64,000 bases of DNA, from the NCBI RefSeq assembly GCF_014284255.1, contig NZ_JACOFV010000004.1, forward strand, positions 185,101-249,100, given 5' to 3'. Positions 9,993-20,125 of the stretch are shown piece by piece. A program made the position numbers and the translations under genes. The DNA comes from Cognatundibacterium jejuense. Lineage in GTDB: Bacteria > Pseudomonadota > Gammaproteobacteria > Burkholderiales > Burkholderiaceae_D. Each line of letters opens with the position of its first letter. Position 1 is the first letter of the stretch. The notes under the pieces were generated by a model. The model was not told the DNA's origin and did not search any database. It was given only the letters and a program-made list of their open reading frames with translations.

Positions 9993-11282
9993 ATGATTGG
10001 TTCATTTCTAAAAAGAATTGGTGTGACTTTGTCATTGAACGATCCTCAATGGGGCCGTGGCTCCAAGAATAGCAATCAGGATGACAAAAAATCTCCTGAT
10101 ACCCCGCCCGACCTAGAGCAAATCTGGAAGGATCTGAATCAGCGCTTAAACCGCTTTCTGGGTCAAAAAGGCGATGGCAGCGGTGGTAATGGTGGTAATA
10201 GCTTTAATTCTGACCCTGTAAGTGCGAAGTTGGGCGTCGGGGCTATCCTGCTTGTCTTCTTATTTGTCTGGTTGGTCAGTGGCGTATTTATCGTCCAAGA
10301 AGGTCAGACTGCGGTAATTACGACATTTGGTAAATATACGCATGTTACGGGTGCTGGTATGAACTGGCGTTGGCCTTACCCTATCCAAAACCACGAAATC
10401 GTAGATGTATCGCAGGTGCGCACGGTGGAGGTTGGTTATCGTTCAAATGTCAAAAACAAGCAGGCTCGTGAGTCTTTAATGCTCACTGATGATGAGAATA
10501 TTGTTGATATTCAGTTTGCCGTTCAGTACAAACTTAAAGATGCCGTTGATTGGTTGTACAGTAATCGTGATCAGGATGAAATGATACGTCAGGTTGCGGA
10601 AACTGCGATTCGTGAAATCGTCGGTAAGAGTAAGATGGATTTCGTCTTATATGAAGGCCGCGAAAAAGTAGCGTCTGACGTAGGCGCTCTTATGGAGCAG
10701 ATTTTGAATCGCTATAAGGCTGGTGTGCAAATTGCAAACGTGACTATGCAAGGTGTGCAGCCTCCTGAGCAAGTGCAAGCAGCATTTGATGATGCAGTTA
10801 AAGCAGGCCAGGATAAAGAGCGTCAGAAAAATGAAGGTCAGGCGTATGCGAACGATGTGATTCCTAAAGCGCGTGGCGAAGCATCGCGACTGTTGCAAGA
10901 GGCTGAAGGCTATAAGTCGCGTGTAGTCTCAAATGCAGAGGGTAATGCTTCTCGCTTTAAGCAAGTGTTGAATGAATATCAGAAAGCACCGGTTGTTACC
11001 CGTGATCGTATGTATCTGGAAACGATGCAACAAATCTTCGCGAGCACTAGTAAGGTGATGATGGATACCAAGTCCGGGAATAACATGGTGTATTTACCTT
11101 TGGATAAAGTGATGTCGCAAAACGAAGCCGCATCTGCCAAGTCGAATGTGGCGACCCAGGTTCCGTCTGCAGTCCAATCTTCTGTGTTGAATGAGCAAAT
11201 CCCAACGATAGAAATGCGTAGTAATAAAGACGAAAATAGATCTCGGGAAAATCGTGATTCCCGCGACAGGGAGGTACGTTAA
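9993..11282 (+). CDS. hflK: FtsH protease activity modulator HflK
   Basis: 429 residues from ATG 9993 (MIGSFLKRIGVTLSLNDPQW), preceded by an A/G-rich SD; starts further upstream overlap hflX and are unlikely. A Gly/Asn-rich cytoplasmic N-terminal segment precedes one transmembrane helix (about 72-92, LGVGAILLVFLFVWLVSGVF), then a periplasmic SPFH/band-7 domain and a coiled-coil region. HflK and HflC form the membrane cage that surrounds FtsH and modulates its proteolysis. FtsH itself is encoded at 58759 in this window. The C-terminus is charged (RSNKDENRSRENR), a normal variable end. Confidence 0.95.
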   Translation: MIGSFLKRIGVTLSLNDPQWGRGSKNSNQDDKKSPDTPPDLEQIWKDLNQRLNRFLGQKGDGSGGNGGNSFNSDPVSAKLGVGAILLVFLFVWLVSGVFIVQEGQTAVITTFGKYTHVTGAGMNWRWPYPIQNHEIVDVSQVRTVEVGYRSNVKNKQARESLMLTDDENIVDIQFAVQYKLKDAVDWLYSNRDQDEMIRQVAETAIREIVGKSKMDFVLYEGREKVASDVGALMEQILNRYKAGVQIANVTMQGVQPPEQVQAAFDDAVKAGQDKERQKNEGQAYANDVIPKARGEASRLLQEAEGYKSRVVSNAEGNASRFKQVLNEYQKAPVVTRDRMYLETMQQIFASTSKVMMDTKSGNNMVYLPLDKVMSQNEAASAKSNVATQVPSAVQSSVLNEQIPTIEMRSNKDENRSRENRDSRDREVR

Positions 11283-11283
11283 T

Positions 11284-12186
11284 ATGAATAAGATTATGTC
11301 TTTTCTGGCGATATTTGTTGGTCTATTGTTAGTTGCTTATTCAACTATATTTGTTGTTAATCAAAAAAACTATGCCATCGTTTTTGCATTCGGCGAGGTG
11401 AAATCGGTCATTAGTGAACCCGGTTTGCATTTCAAGTTGCCTCCGCCATTTCAAAATGTATTGTTTCTGGATAAGCGAATTTTAACCATTGACGCTGATG
11501 AGGCTGATCGTTTCATCACTGCTGAGAAGAAAAATATTCTGGTTGATTCTTACGTGAAATGGCGTATCTCTGATCCTAAGCTGTACTTCGTCAGTTTTGC
11601 TGGTGAAGAACGCGGTGCGAGAAATCGGCTGTCGCAAATTGTTAAAGCGGCACTCAATGATGAAATTACCAAACGTACCGTACGTGAAGTGATATCGGGT
11701 GAGCGCGGCAAGGTAATGGAAGCGATTCGTAGCAAGGTGACTGAAGAAGCACGCCAAATTGGCGTGGAAATTGTTGATGTGCGCCTCAAGCGTGTTGATT
11801 ATGTTGAACAAATCAATAATTCTGTGTATGACCGTATGAAAGCTGAACGTTTGCGTGTGGCAAATGAGCTTCGTTCGACCGGTTCAGCTGATTCGGAAAA
11901 AATTAGAGCGGATGCAGATCGTCAGCGCACCGTGTTGTTGGCGGAAGCTTATCGTGAATCTGAAGAAATGCGCGGCGCAGGTGATGCCGAGGCTTCGCAG
12001 ATTTATGCCAAGGCTTTTGGTCAAAATCCGGAATTTTACAAATTTTACCGTAGCCTTGAAGCATATCGTGCAAGCTTCAAAAGTAAGAGTGACTTCGTGG
12101 TGGTGGATCCAAGTTCAGACTTTTTTAAATATTTTAAAACCCCTGGGGTATCTAGTGGTGGGGCTAATGCAGTAAAATCTAAGTAA
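11284..12186 (+). CDS. hflC: FtsH protease activity modulator HflC
   Basis: 300 residues from ATG 11284, with GGAGG (about 11270-11274) upstream and the ATG one base after the hflK stop. An N-terminal transmembrane anchor (about 5-25, MSFLAIFVGLLLVAYSTIFVV) is followed by an SPFH/band-7 domain and a helical C-terminal part with DADRQRTVLLAEAYRESE. Forms the alternating HflK-HflC assembly around FtsH. An exceptional inverted repeat (12201-12250) follows its stop. Confidence 0.95.
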   Translation: MNKIMSFLAIFVGLLLVAYSTIFVVNQKNYAIVFAFGEVKSVISEPGLHFKLPPPFQNVLFLDKRILTIDADEADRFITAEKKNILVDSYVKWRISDPKLYFVSFAGEERGARNRLSQIVKAALNDEITKRTVREVISGERGKVMEAIRSKVTEEARQIGVEIVDVRLKRVDYVEQINNSVYDRMKAERLRVANELRSTGSADSEKIRADADRQRTVLLAEAYRESEEMRGAGDAEASQIYAKAFGQNPEFYKFYRSLEAYRASFKSKSDFVVVDPSSDFFKYFKTPGVSSGGANAVKSK

Positions 12187-12200
12187 TTCAGAAATCATCT

Positions 12201-12250
12201 CCAGCAAATAGCGATCTGTACCAATTGTGGTACGGATCGCTATTTGCTGG
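12201..12250 (+). repeat. Long near-perfect inverted repeat between hflC and hisZ
   Basis: A 16-bp arm CCAGCAAATAGCGATC (12201-12216) is matched exactly by GATCGCTATTTGCTGG (12235-12250), and an inner GTACC/GGTAC stem is joined to it through one T:G wobble. As RNA it makes a stem of about 22 bp with a 6-base loop. There is no U-tract immediately after it (a T-run appears about 28 bases later, at about 12278), so a classical terminator is doubtful. It may be an RNA-stability element or a small mobile palindrome. Confidence 0.7.
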
Positions 12251-12297
12251 ATGCCTGTCGTAAATACGTATTTGTTAATTTTTTTTGATTGTTTTTC

Positions 12298-13449
12298 ATG
12301 CCGAATTGGCTTCTCCCCGAAAATATTGCTGACGTCCTGCCTTCTGAGGCACGTAAGATCGAAGACTTGCGCCGAGTTTTTCTTGATCACTTCAGATTGT
12401 ATGGCTACGAGCTGGTAATGCCGCCATTGCTTGAGTACATCGAATCCTTGTTGACTGGCGCTGGTCAGGACATGGATTTACGCACTTTTAAGTTGGTTGA
12501 TCAGGTTTCCGGACGTACCATGGGCCTGCGTGCAGATATGACTACCCAGGTGGCTAGGATTGATGCGCATTTGTTGAATCGCGCGTCGGTGACTAGACTT
12601 TGCTACGCTGGCAATGTGTTGCACACTAAGCCTTCTGGTTTGCATGCAACCCGTGAGCCAATACAAATTGGTGCTGAGATCTATGGTCATGCGGGTTTAG
12701 AAGCTGATGCTGAAATCCAGGAATTGGTATTGGCGAGTCTGGCATTGGCTGGAATTCGCGAAGTACGTCTGGATTTGTGTCACGTGGGGGTTTTGCGCGC
12801 GATTCTCGACCTTGATTCCGAGGCAAAGAAGCAGGAAAATGTTTTATTTTCTTTGCTTGAGGCGAAGGATTTGCCTAGTATAGACATCGTTAGTCGTGAA
12901 TTGTTGCCGGAGGTACGGGCGGCTCTGATGCTGTTGCCAACTTTGTATGGTGATGTTTCTATTTTGAAGATCGCAAGAGAAAAACTGCCTGCGGTGAATG
13001 GCATTATTAATGCGCTTGATGAGTTGGAATATCTGGCTAGCTTGGTGGGGCCTGCACAGGTGACCATTGATTTGGCTGATTTGAGAGGCTACCACTACCA
13101 TAGTGGCGTGATGTTTAGTGCTTTTGTGCATGGCTTGCCAAACGCGGTGGCACGTGGCGGGCGTTATGATCATGTGGGTGAGGCTTTTGGTAGGGCACGT
13201 CCGGCGACCGGATTTTCATTGGATTTGCGTGAGCTGGCACGATTGATGCCAGTAGCTGAGCGCAAGGATGCGATTCGTGCCCCGTGGAGTCGAGACGTTG
13301 GTTTGCGCCAAAAAATAGCAGAATTACGTAATGAGGGGGAAGTGGTAATTCAAAATTTCCCCGGGCACGAGAACGAACAAGACGAATTCGACTGCAACAG
13401 AGTGGTCGTATTCGATGGTGATCAATGGATTCTTCAAAATGTAGGTTGA
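12298..13449 (+). CDS. hisZ: ATP phosphoribosyltransferase regulatory subunit HisZ
   Basis: 383 residues from ATG 12298, giving the family-typical start [18 protein letters not shown]; an in-frame TTG at 12289 is less likely. HisZ is a HisRS-like class II fold without synthetase activity that pairs with the short form of HisG to catalyse and regulate the first step of histidine synthesis. Visible are [13 protein letters not shown], the AGNVLHTKP strand and [13 protein letters not shown] with ARGGRYD. No hisG is near; in betaproteobacteria hisZ usually sits here beside purA rather than in the his operon. Distinguished from HisS by length and the missing anticodon-binding domain. Confidence 0.93.
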   Translation: MPNWLLPENIADVLPSEARKIEDLRRVFLDHFRLYGYELVMPPLLEYIESLLTGAGQDMDLRTFKLVDQVSGRTMGLRADMTTQVARIDAHLLNRASVTRLCYAGNVLHTKPSGLHATREPIQIGAEIYGHAGLEADAEIQELVLASLALAGIREVRLDLCHVGVLRAILDLDSEAKKQENVLFSLLEAKDLPSIDIVSRELLPEVRAALMLLPTLYGDVSILKIAREKLPAVNGIINALDELEYLASLVGPAQVTIDLADLRGYHYHSGVMFSAFVHGLPNAVARGGRYDHVGEAFGRARPATGFSLDLRELARLMPVAERKDAIRAPWSRDVGLRQKIAELRNEGEVVIQNFPGHENEQDEFDCNRVVVFDGDQWILQNVG

Positions 13450-14766
<1,317 letters not shown>

Positions 14767-14784
14767 AGAAGGAAAAATAAAAAT

Positions 14785-15327
14785 ATGAATACACCTGCCT
14801 CTACAGATAAAGATTTGTGGGTTTCCTGGGATGCGTATCACCGCTCCATTGAGCAATTAGCACTCAAAGTGCATGAATCTGGCTGGAAGTTTGATCAGGT
14901 ATTGTGTCTGGCGCGCGGTGGTTTGCGTCCTGGCGATATATTCTCCAGAATATTCGATGTTCCTTTGGCAATTTTATCTACCAGTTCGTATCGCGAGGAT
15001 GCGGGTACAGTTCAGGGGTCTTTGGATATCGGTAAATATATTTCCATGACCAAGGGTACCTTGCAGGGTCGTGTGTTGGTGGTGGATGACCTGGTTGACT
15101 CGGGCGTCACACTGGAGCGCGTATTGCATCACTTACGTGAACATTTCCCAGCAGTGACGGATGTGAAGTCGGCGGTAATCTGGTATAAAGCTTGCTCATC
15201 TGTGGCTCCTGATTATCACCTTGATTATCTGGCGACAAATCCTTGGATTCATCAGCCGTTCGAAGAGTACGATAGCATTCGTCCTCATCAATTGAATGCC
15301 TGGTTGAAAAAGGGTGAATCTGCATAA
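14785..15327 (+). CDS. Purine-type phosphoribosyltransferase
   Basis: 180 residues. The type I PRTase signature VLVVDDLVDSGVTL (PRPP loop, two adjacent Asp) lies at about residues 96-109, and a PPi loop-like CLARGGLRPGDIFS at about 43-56. Position after purA and overall size suggest a hypoxanthine or xanthine/guanine phosphoribosyltransferase for purine salvage, but the substrate cannot be read from the sequence. The SD AAGGAAA lies a few bases upstream of the ATG. A good intrinsic terminator follows, closing the long plus-strand block. Confidence 0.85.
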   Translation: MNTPASTDKDLWVSWDAYHRSIEQLALKVHESGWKFDQVLCLARGGLRPGDIFSRIFDVPLAILSTSSYREDAGTVQGSLDIGKYISMTKGTLQGRVLVVDDLVDSGVTLERVLHHLREHFPAVTDVKSAVIWYKACSSVAPDYHLDYLATNPWIHQPFEEYDSIRPHQLNAWLKKGESA

Positions 15328-15335
15328 ATTGCATT

Positions 15336-15366
15336 AAAAAACGGAAGCGAATGGGCTTCCGTTTTT
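15336..15366 (+). terminator. Intrinsic terminator after the phosphoribosyltransferase gene
   Basis: AAAACGGAAGC and GCTTCCGTTTT form a strong stem with a short GAATGG-type loop, ending in a T-run. It lies just past the stop at 15327, and the A/T flanks would let it act in both directions. Confidence 0.85.
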
Positions 15367-15438
15367 CTTTGGGTGCTTGTTTTGGATTAGATGTATTTGG
15401 TTGGCGCTAGGTGTGTGTGGCTTGAGATGCGCGGATGC

Positions 15439-15471
15439 AAAAAAGCCCGTTGACGAATCAACAGGCTTTCG
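15439..15471 (-). terminator. Terminator of tRNA-Leu copy 1
   Basis: On the minus strand an AAAGCCTGTTGA arm pairs with TCAACGGGCTTT across a TTCG-type loop, with one imperfect pair, followed by a T-run. It lies immediately 3' of the tRNA gene at 15479. Confidence 0.8.
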
Positions 15472-15478
15472 AATGCTG

Positions 15479-15563
15479 TGGTGCCCACGGAGGGACTCGA
15501 ACCCCCACACCTTGCGGCACATGGACCTGAACCATGCGCGTCTACCAATTCCGCCACGTGGGC
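15479..15563 (-). tRNA. tRNA-Leu (anticodon CAG), copy 1
   Basis: 85 nt including encoded CCA. Reading the minus strand: acceptor GCCCACG pairs with CGTGGGC; the D arm contains GAATTGGTAGACGC; the anticodon stem CATGG/CCATG encloses TTCAGGT with anticodon CAG (reads CUG); the long type II variable arm GTGCCGCAAGGTGT identifies leucine; the T arm is GGGGGTTCGAGTCCCTC. The upstream side has TATAAT on the minus strand (15577-15582) but no clear -35 element. Confidence 0.97.
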
Positions 15564-15672
15564 AACGGAAGGCGTGATTATAGATGAAATGCACCTTGTT
15601 TGGGGGAATATTTAAAATATTTAGATTTTTATTTTAAAAGGAGGTCTGGATGCGGATGAGGGTGATTAAATG

Positions 15673-15704
15673 CAAAAAAGCCCGTTGACGAATCAACGGG
15701 CTTT
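15673..15704 (-). terminator. Terminator of tRNA-Leu copy 2
   Basis: Same element as at copy 1, but with a perfect stem (AAAGCCCGTTGA / TCAACGGGCTTT) and a T-run on the minus strand. It separates the two tRNA-Leu genes, so each is probably its own transcription unit. Confidence 0.85.
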
Positions 15705-15713
15705 CAAATGCTG

Positions 15714-15798
15714 TGGTGCCCACGGAGGGACTCGAACCCCCACACCTTGCGGCACATGGACCTGAACCATGCGCGTCTACCAATTCCGCCACGTGGGC
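15714..15798 (-). tRNA. tRNA-Leu (anticodon CAG), copy 2
   Basis: 85 nt including CCA, identical in sequence to the copy at 15479-15563, with the same CAG anticodon and type II variable arm. It has a consensus promoter directly upstream on the minus strand and its own terminator. The two copies lie in direct tandem at a 235-bp period. Confidence 0.97.
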
Positions 15799-15811
15799 AA
15801 CGGAAGCCAGC

Positions 15812-15839
15812 ATTATAGAGCGTTTGCTTGTAGTGTCAA
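15812..15839 (-). promoter_or_regulatory. Consensus sigma-70 promoter for tRNA-Leu copy 2
   Basis: On the minus strand TTGACA (15839-15834) and TATAAT (15817-15812) are separated by 16 bases. Both hexamers match consensus exactly, and transcription would start a few bases upstream of the mature tRNA end at 15798. Confidence 0.85.
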
Positions 15840-15955
15840 GAGTTCACCTGGTTCTTGTTGAAGAATTGTTAGGCATTTGACGTTTGCTCCGGTAAACTAG
15901 GAGGATGTCTTGTATAGTCAGGGCGTGATCTAACTTTTAAAGAAATTAACATCAT

Positions 15956-18454
15956 TTGAATAAGCATTTATACCCCATTCCTAGCCGCGAAGAAATTCTG
16001 GGCGTCCTTCGTACGAATAAGGCCAAACTGACTGCAAACGATATTGCAGAAAAGTTAGGCGTGAAACCCGAGGAGTTTGATGGCATGACGCGACGATTAA
16101 ACGCGATGGAAAGAGACGGTCAAATCAAGCCTGATCGTTCTGGTCACTATACACTCGCTAATCAAGAAAATTTTATTTCAGGAAAAGTAAATAGCCATCG
16201 AGATGGTTATGGCTTTTTGATACCTGATGACGGTAGTGATGATTTGTATTTGCCCGAGCGGGAAATGCAAAAGGTGTTGCATGGAGATAAAGTCACGGCG
16301 CGCGTTGTAGGCACTGATCGCCGCGGGCGCCTTGAAGGCAGCATTATCGAGATTCTGGAGCGTGCCAACACGCATGTGATAGGTCGCTTGTTGAATGAGA
16401 ATGGAGTCTGGGTTATCGCTCCTGAAGATAATCGTTTTAGCCAGGATATTTTGCTTGCAGGTTCCCCGGGAAAGGCGAAAGCCGGTCAGGTAGTCAGTGT
16501 TCAGCTTACAGAGCAGCCTACCCGCTATGCACAGGCCGTTGGAAAGATAGTCGAGATACTCGGTGATATTGACGACCCGGGTATGGAAATTGAAATTGCT
16601 GTGCGTAAGTTTGGTGTGCCACACGTGTTTTCTGAGGCAGCGCAAAAAGCTGCTGCTAAATTACCTTCAGAAATTCGTCCTAAGGATTTGGAAGACAGAG
16701 TTGATCTGCGCGATATTCCACTTGTGACCATTGATGGCGAAGACGCGCGCGATTTTGATGATGCCGTTTATTGTGAGCCGGTAAAAATCGGGCGCAGTAA
16801 AGGATATCGTCTCTTGGTTGCGATTGCCGATGTGAGTCATTACGTGGCTCCAAATGACGCGTTGGATCAGGATGCTTTGTTGCGTAGCACTTCCGTATAT
16901 TTCCCGCGTAGAGTTATTCCTATGCTGCCCGAGAAGTTATCGAATGGTCTTTGCTCGCTCAATCCTGATGTCGATCGTTTGACGCTGGTTTGTGATATGG
17001 TAATTACACAAGATGGTGTTGTGAGTGCCTATCAATTTTACCCTGCAGTGATTCATTCCGCTGCACGATTTACTTACACTGAAGTGGCAGCGGTCTTAGG
17101 TAACACCAAAGGGCCAGAGGCGGCGAAGCGTTTACCATTGGTGCCGCATTTATTGCATCTATATGAAGTGTTCCAGGCGCTGTTGAAAGCGCGCCATGTG
17201 CGTGGTGCGATCGACTTTGAAACAACTGAAACCTATATCGTTTGCAATGCCGCTGGCAAGATAGAAAAAATTATCCCACGCACACGTAACGATGCGCATA
17301 AGCTGATTGAAGAGTGTATGTTGGCGGCCAACGTCTGTGCGGCAAACCTGTTGGAAACCTATAAGCATCCGGGTACCTATCGTATTCATGCGGGACCGAC
17401 TAAAGAAAAGCTGACGCAGGTCAGAAATTTCTTGAAACAAGTTGGTTTGTTTTTAGGTGGTGGTGATTCACCTTCTGCTTCTGATTACGCGGCATTAATG
17501 GATAAAATTAAAGGCCGTCCAGATTCGCCATTATTGCAAACAATGTTGCTGCGTTCTATGCAGCAAGCAGTTTATAGCCCAGATAATATCGGTCATTTTG
17601 GCTTGTCATACGAAGCGTACGCGCACTTTACGAGTCCGATCCGCCGTTATCCTGATTTGTTGACGCACCGAGCGATTAAGGCAATATTGCAAGGTAAAGT
17701 CTATGAACCGAAAGGGATAGATCTGAGCCTTTTGAACACCTCTATTTCGAACTCGGCACGCAAGCAGTTAATTGCTGATAAAGCAGCCGGTAAAAAGAAA
17801 ATTGAGAAAGATCCAACGATTTGGGACTCTTTAGGTACGCATTGTTCTGCCAATGAGCGTCGTGCTGACGAGGCGTCGCGCGATGTTGAAGCTTGGTTAA
17901 AGTGTTATTTCATCAAAAATAAATTGGGTGAAGAATTCATTGGTACCATTTCTGGCGTGACCCAGTTTGGTATTTTTGTTCAGCTTGACGATATTTACAT
18001 TGAAGGTTTGGTACATATCACGGAGTTGGGCGCTGATTACTTCCAATTTGATGAGGCACGCCACGAATTGCGCGGTGAACGTACTGGTAAGCGTTACCAA
18101 CTCACCGATAAGGTCAAAGTTCAGGTGAGTAGGGTAGATCTGGATGCGCGTAAAATTGATTTAAGTATCGTGCAACCAGCTGGATCCAGTGCGCCATTAT
18201 GGAGTGGTGCGGCAGAAAAGGCAAAGAAGCAAATACCTGGCACTCCGGTGAATAAAAGTGCTAAGGCTGTAAAAAATGCATCCAAGCCTGTTGTTGCAAA
18301 AAAGAGCTTTGCTGCAGAACGGCAGGAAAAATATAAAGGGGCATCCTCTGATGCCAGAGTGAGTAGTGTCAAGCAAAAAGGCGCTGCGAGTGGTAAAAAA
18401 ACAGTGTCCGCTACTGGAAAAGCGACAGGGAAACCTGTAAAAAAAAGACGTTAA
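15956..18454 (+). CDS. rnr: Ribonuclease R (VacB)
   Basis: 832 residues from a TTG start (no in-frame ATG close by; the HTH domain begins directly after it). Order: N-terminal HTH_12 (about 8-70), cold-shock OB domains (about 75-240), the RNB catalytic domain (about 255-590, with DGEDARDFDDAVYC holding the metal-binding Asp residues, and YAHFTSPIRRYPDLLTH), an S1 domain (about 645-730) and a Lys/Ala-rich tail (about 745-832). It is a processive 3'-to-5' exoribonuclease that degrades structured RNA and acts in rRNA and tmRNA quality control. It is followed by rlmB, the usual proteobacterial pair. Confidence 0.96.
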   Translation: MNKHLYPIPSREEILGVLRTNKAKLTANDIAEKLGVKPEEFDGMTRRLNAMERDGQIKPDRSGHYTLANQENFISGKVNSHRDGYGFLIPDDGSDDLYLPEREMQKVLHGDKVTARVVGTDRRGRLEGSIIEILERANTHVIGRLLNENGVWVIAPEDNRFSQDILLAGSPGKAKAGQVVSVQLTEQPTRYAQAVGKIVEILGDIDDPGMEIEIAVRKFGVPHVFSEAAQKAAAKLPSEIRPKDLEDRVDLRDIPLVTIDGEDARDFDDAVYCEPVKIGRSKGYRLLVAIADVSHYVAPNDALDQDALLRSTSVYFPRRVIPMLPEKLSNGLCSLNPDVDRLTLVCDMVITQDGVVSAYQFYPAVIHSAARFTYTEVAAVLGNTKGPEAAKRLPLVPHLLHLYEVFQALLKARHVRGAIDFETTETYIVCNAAGKIEKIIPRTRNDAHKLIEECMLAANVCAANLLETYKHPGTYRIHAGPTKEKLTQVRNFLKQVGLFLGGGDSPSASDYAALMDKIKGRPDSPLLQTMLLRSMQQAVYSPDNIGHFGLSYEAYAHFTSPIRRYPDLLTHRAIKAILQGKVYEPKGIDLSLLNTSISNSARKQLIADKAAGKKKIEKDPTIWDSLGTHCSANERRADEASRDVEAWLKCYFIKNKLGEEFIGTISGVTQFGIFVQLDDIYIEGLVHITELGADYFQFDEARHELRGERTGKRYQLTDKVKVQVSRVDLDARKIDLSIVQPAGSSAPLWSGAAEKAKKQIPGTPVNKSAKAVKNASKPVVAKKSFAAERQEKYKGASSDARVSSVKQKGAASGKKTVSATGKATGKPVKKRR

Positions 18455-18531
18455 GCTAAAGACCTTAAGATCGAGATATAAAGATCAAGACGTTGATTAA
18501 GTTAAGCTGAGTTACATTAATAAAGAGTAAT

Positions 18532-19278
18532 ATGAAAAGTAAAATGATTTTTGGCTTCCACGCCGTCACTTCAAGAATTCGTCATGAAGCATCAACAGTG
18601 GAAGAGATTTACGTTGATTCGGAACGTAACGATCGCCGTATGCAAGATTTGCTGATCGCCGCTAAAGCGGCTGGTGTTCGCATTATTCATGCTGACGATC
18701 AACGCTTATCGAACATCGTGGGGACACGCCGCCATCAAGGTGTTGTGGCTAAGGCTGGTGAATTGTCACTGGCGCGCAATCTCGACGAACTATTGGATGC
18801 CATTGATGGGCCACCGTTACTGTTGGTGCTGGATGGAATTACCGATCCACATAATCTTGGTGCCTGCCTGCGTGTAGCTGACGGTGTTGGTGCTCATGCC
18901 GTTATCGCACCGAAAGACCGTGCGGTTGGTTTGAATGCTACTGCTGCTAAGGTGGCAAGCGGTGCTGCCGAAACTGTGCCGTATATCACGGTAACCAACT
19001 TAGCACGCACCTTGCGTGAATTGAAAGAGCGTGACGTTTTATTGGTCGGCACATCTGACGATGTGGATAGCAAAACTATCTACGATGTTGATTTCAGCGG
19101 CGGTTGCGCCATTGTGATGGGTTCTGAGGGCGAGGGTATGCGCCGATTGACACGCGAAACCTGCGATGTGCTGGTAAGTGTTCCAATGTATGGAACGGTT
19201 GAAAGTCTGAATGTTTCGGTTGCTTCGGGTGTATGTTTGTATGAAGCGCGCCGCCAGCGTTTGCCTAAAGCGGTCTGA
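18532..19278 (+). CDS. rlmB: 23S rRNA (guanosine-2'-O-)-methyltransferase RlmB
   Basis: 248 residues. A SpoU/TrmH-family SPOUT methyltransferase that modifies G2251 of 23S rRNA. The N-terminal substrate-binding domain starts [14 protein letters not shown]. The knotted C-terminal domain carries [24 protein letters not shown] and [14 protein letters not shown], the three SpoU motifs. It lies 77 bases after rnr and is closed by a strong UUCG-loop terminator. Confidence 0.95.
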   Translation: MKSKMIFGFHAVTSRIRHEASTVEEIYVDSERNDRRMQDLLIAAKAAGVRIIHADDQRLSNIVGTRRHQGVVAKAGELSLARNLDELLDAIDGPPLLLVLDGITDPHNLGACLRVADGVGAHAVIAPKDRAVGLNATAAKVASGAAETVPYITVTNLARTLRELKERDVLLVGTSDDVDSKTIYDVDFSGGCAIVMGSEGEGMRRLTRETCDVLVSVPMYGTVESLNVSVASGVCLYEARRQRLPKAV

Positions 19279-19308
19279 TGATTATCTGAATTCAGTCGTA
19301 TTCTCATG

Positions 19309-19338
19309 AAAAAAAATGCGCTTCGGCGCATTTTTTTT
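19309..19338 (+). terminator. Intrinsic terminator between rlmB and cysE
   Basis: AAAAAAAATGCGC-TTCG-GCGCATTTTTTTT: a perfect stem with the stable UUCG tetraloop and a long T-run. The A-run on the other side would allow it to act on the minus strand too. Confidence 0.92.
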
Positions 19339-19384
19339 AAATACGCTACTATCTTGCTGTACCTCATTTTTCATAGTTATCCCT

Positions 19385-20125
19385 ATGTTCAGTCGTTTCC
19401 GCGAAGATATCGCGAGTATTATTGCTAAAGACCCCGCCGCCCGTAATGCTTGGGAAGTGATCACCTGTTATCCCGGATTTCAGGCAATCGTCATGCACGG
19501 CTGGGCAAAATGGTGCTGGGTGCGTGGTTTTAAGTGGTTAGGACGTTTTATTTCACATATTGCAAGGGTTCTCACAGGTATAGAAATTCATCCTGGGTCG
19601 ACGATTGGTCGCCGGGTATTTATCGATCATGGCTTTGGCGTGGTGATTGGTGAGACGGCAGAAATCGGTGACGATTGCACGATTTATCAGGGAGTTACTT
19701 TAGGTGGTACTTCTTTATCCCGTGGAGCCAAAAGACATCCCACGTTGGAAGCGGGGGTCATCGTTGGTGCTGGCGCTAAAGTGTTGGGTAGTTTTACCGT
19801 TGGTGCGGGTGCGAAGATAGGCTCGAATTCTGTGGTGGTGAAGCCTGTTCCCGCTGGTGCTACTGCGGTAGGTAACCCAGCCCATATTATCAAAAAAGAA
19901 GTCAGCTCGCCGGATGTTGGCGGGGCGCAATTGTTTTCCGCTTACGGTGTTACGCAAAACAGTGATGACCCGATTTCTAAGGTCTTGCATAAATTGATTG
20001 ATCATGCAGTATCGCAGCAGGAGCAAATTGAAAAGCTGACTGCTGCGATTGCAAGTGCCGGTATCACCTGTGAAGTGCAAAGCGATAAGTTAAATGCCGA
20101 GCAAATCAATACGCTGGTCGATTAA
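19385..20125 (+). CDS. cysE: Serine O-acetyltransferase CysE
   Basis: 246 residues from ATG 19385 ([17 protein letters not shown]); the open frame extends upstream into the terminator and is not coding there. CysE transfers acetyl from acetyl-CoA to serine, the first step of cysteine synthesis. After a helical N-terminal domain come left-handed beta-helix hexapeptide repeats ([48 protein letters not shown]). The C-terminal extension (about 185-246) contains a predicted helix and lacks the usual short Ile-ending tail that docks in CysK. Its last 4 bases overlap the convergent nnr gene. Confidence 0.93.
   Translation: MFSRFREDIASIIAKDPAARNAWEVITCYPGFQAIVMHGWAKWCWVRGFKWLGRFISHIARVLTGIEIHPGSTIGRRVFIDHGFGVVIGETAEIGDDCTIYQGVTLGGTSLSRGAKRHPTLEAGVIVGAGAKVLGSFTVGAGAKIGSNSVVVKPVPAGATAVGNPAHIIKKEVSSPDVGGAQLFSAYGVTQNSDDPISKVLHKLIDHAVSQQEQIEKLTAAIASAGITCEVQSDKLNAEQINTLVD

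Larger units (their letters stand above)
15435..15806 (-). repeat. Tandem duplication carrying tRNA-Leu and its terminator
   Basis: Bases 15435-15571 and 15670-15806 match over 137 bp with two differences, both in the terminator region. The repeat covers the terminator, the tRNA and a few bases of 5' flank, but not the -35 promoter region. This indicates a local duplication of the tRNA gene with separate upstream sequences. Confidence 0.85.

Noticed and set aside
12201..12250. Intrinsic terminator after hflC
   Set aside because: Stem is much longer than needed and no T-run follows directly; left as an unexplained repeat.
12298..13449. Second histidyl-tRNA synthetase
   Set aside because: Sequence starts and ends like HisZ, lacks the anticodon-binding domain, and sits beside purA as HisZ does.
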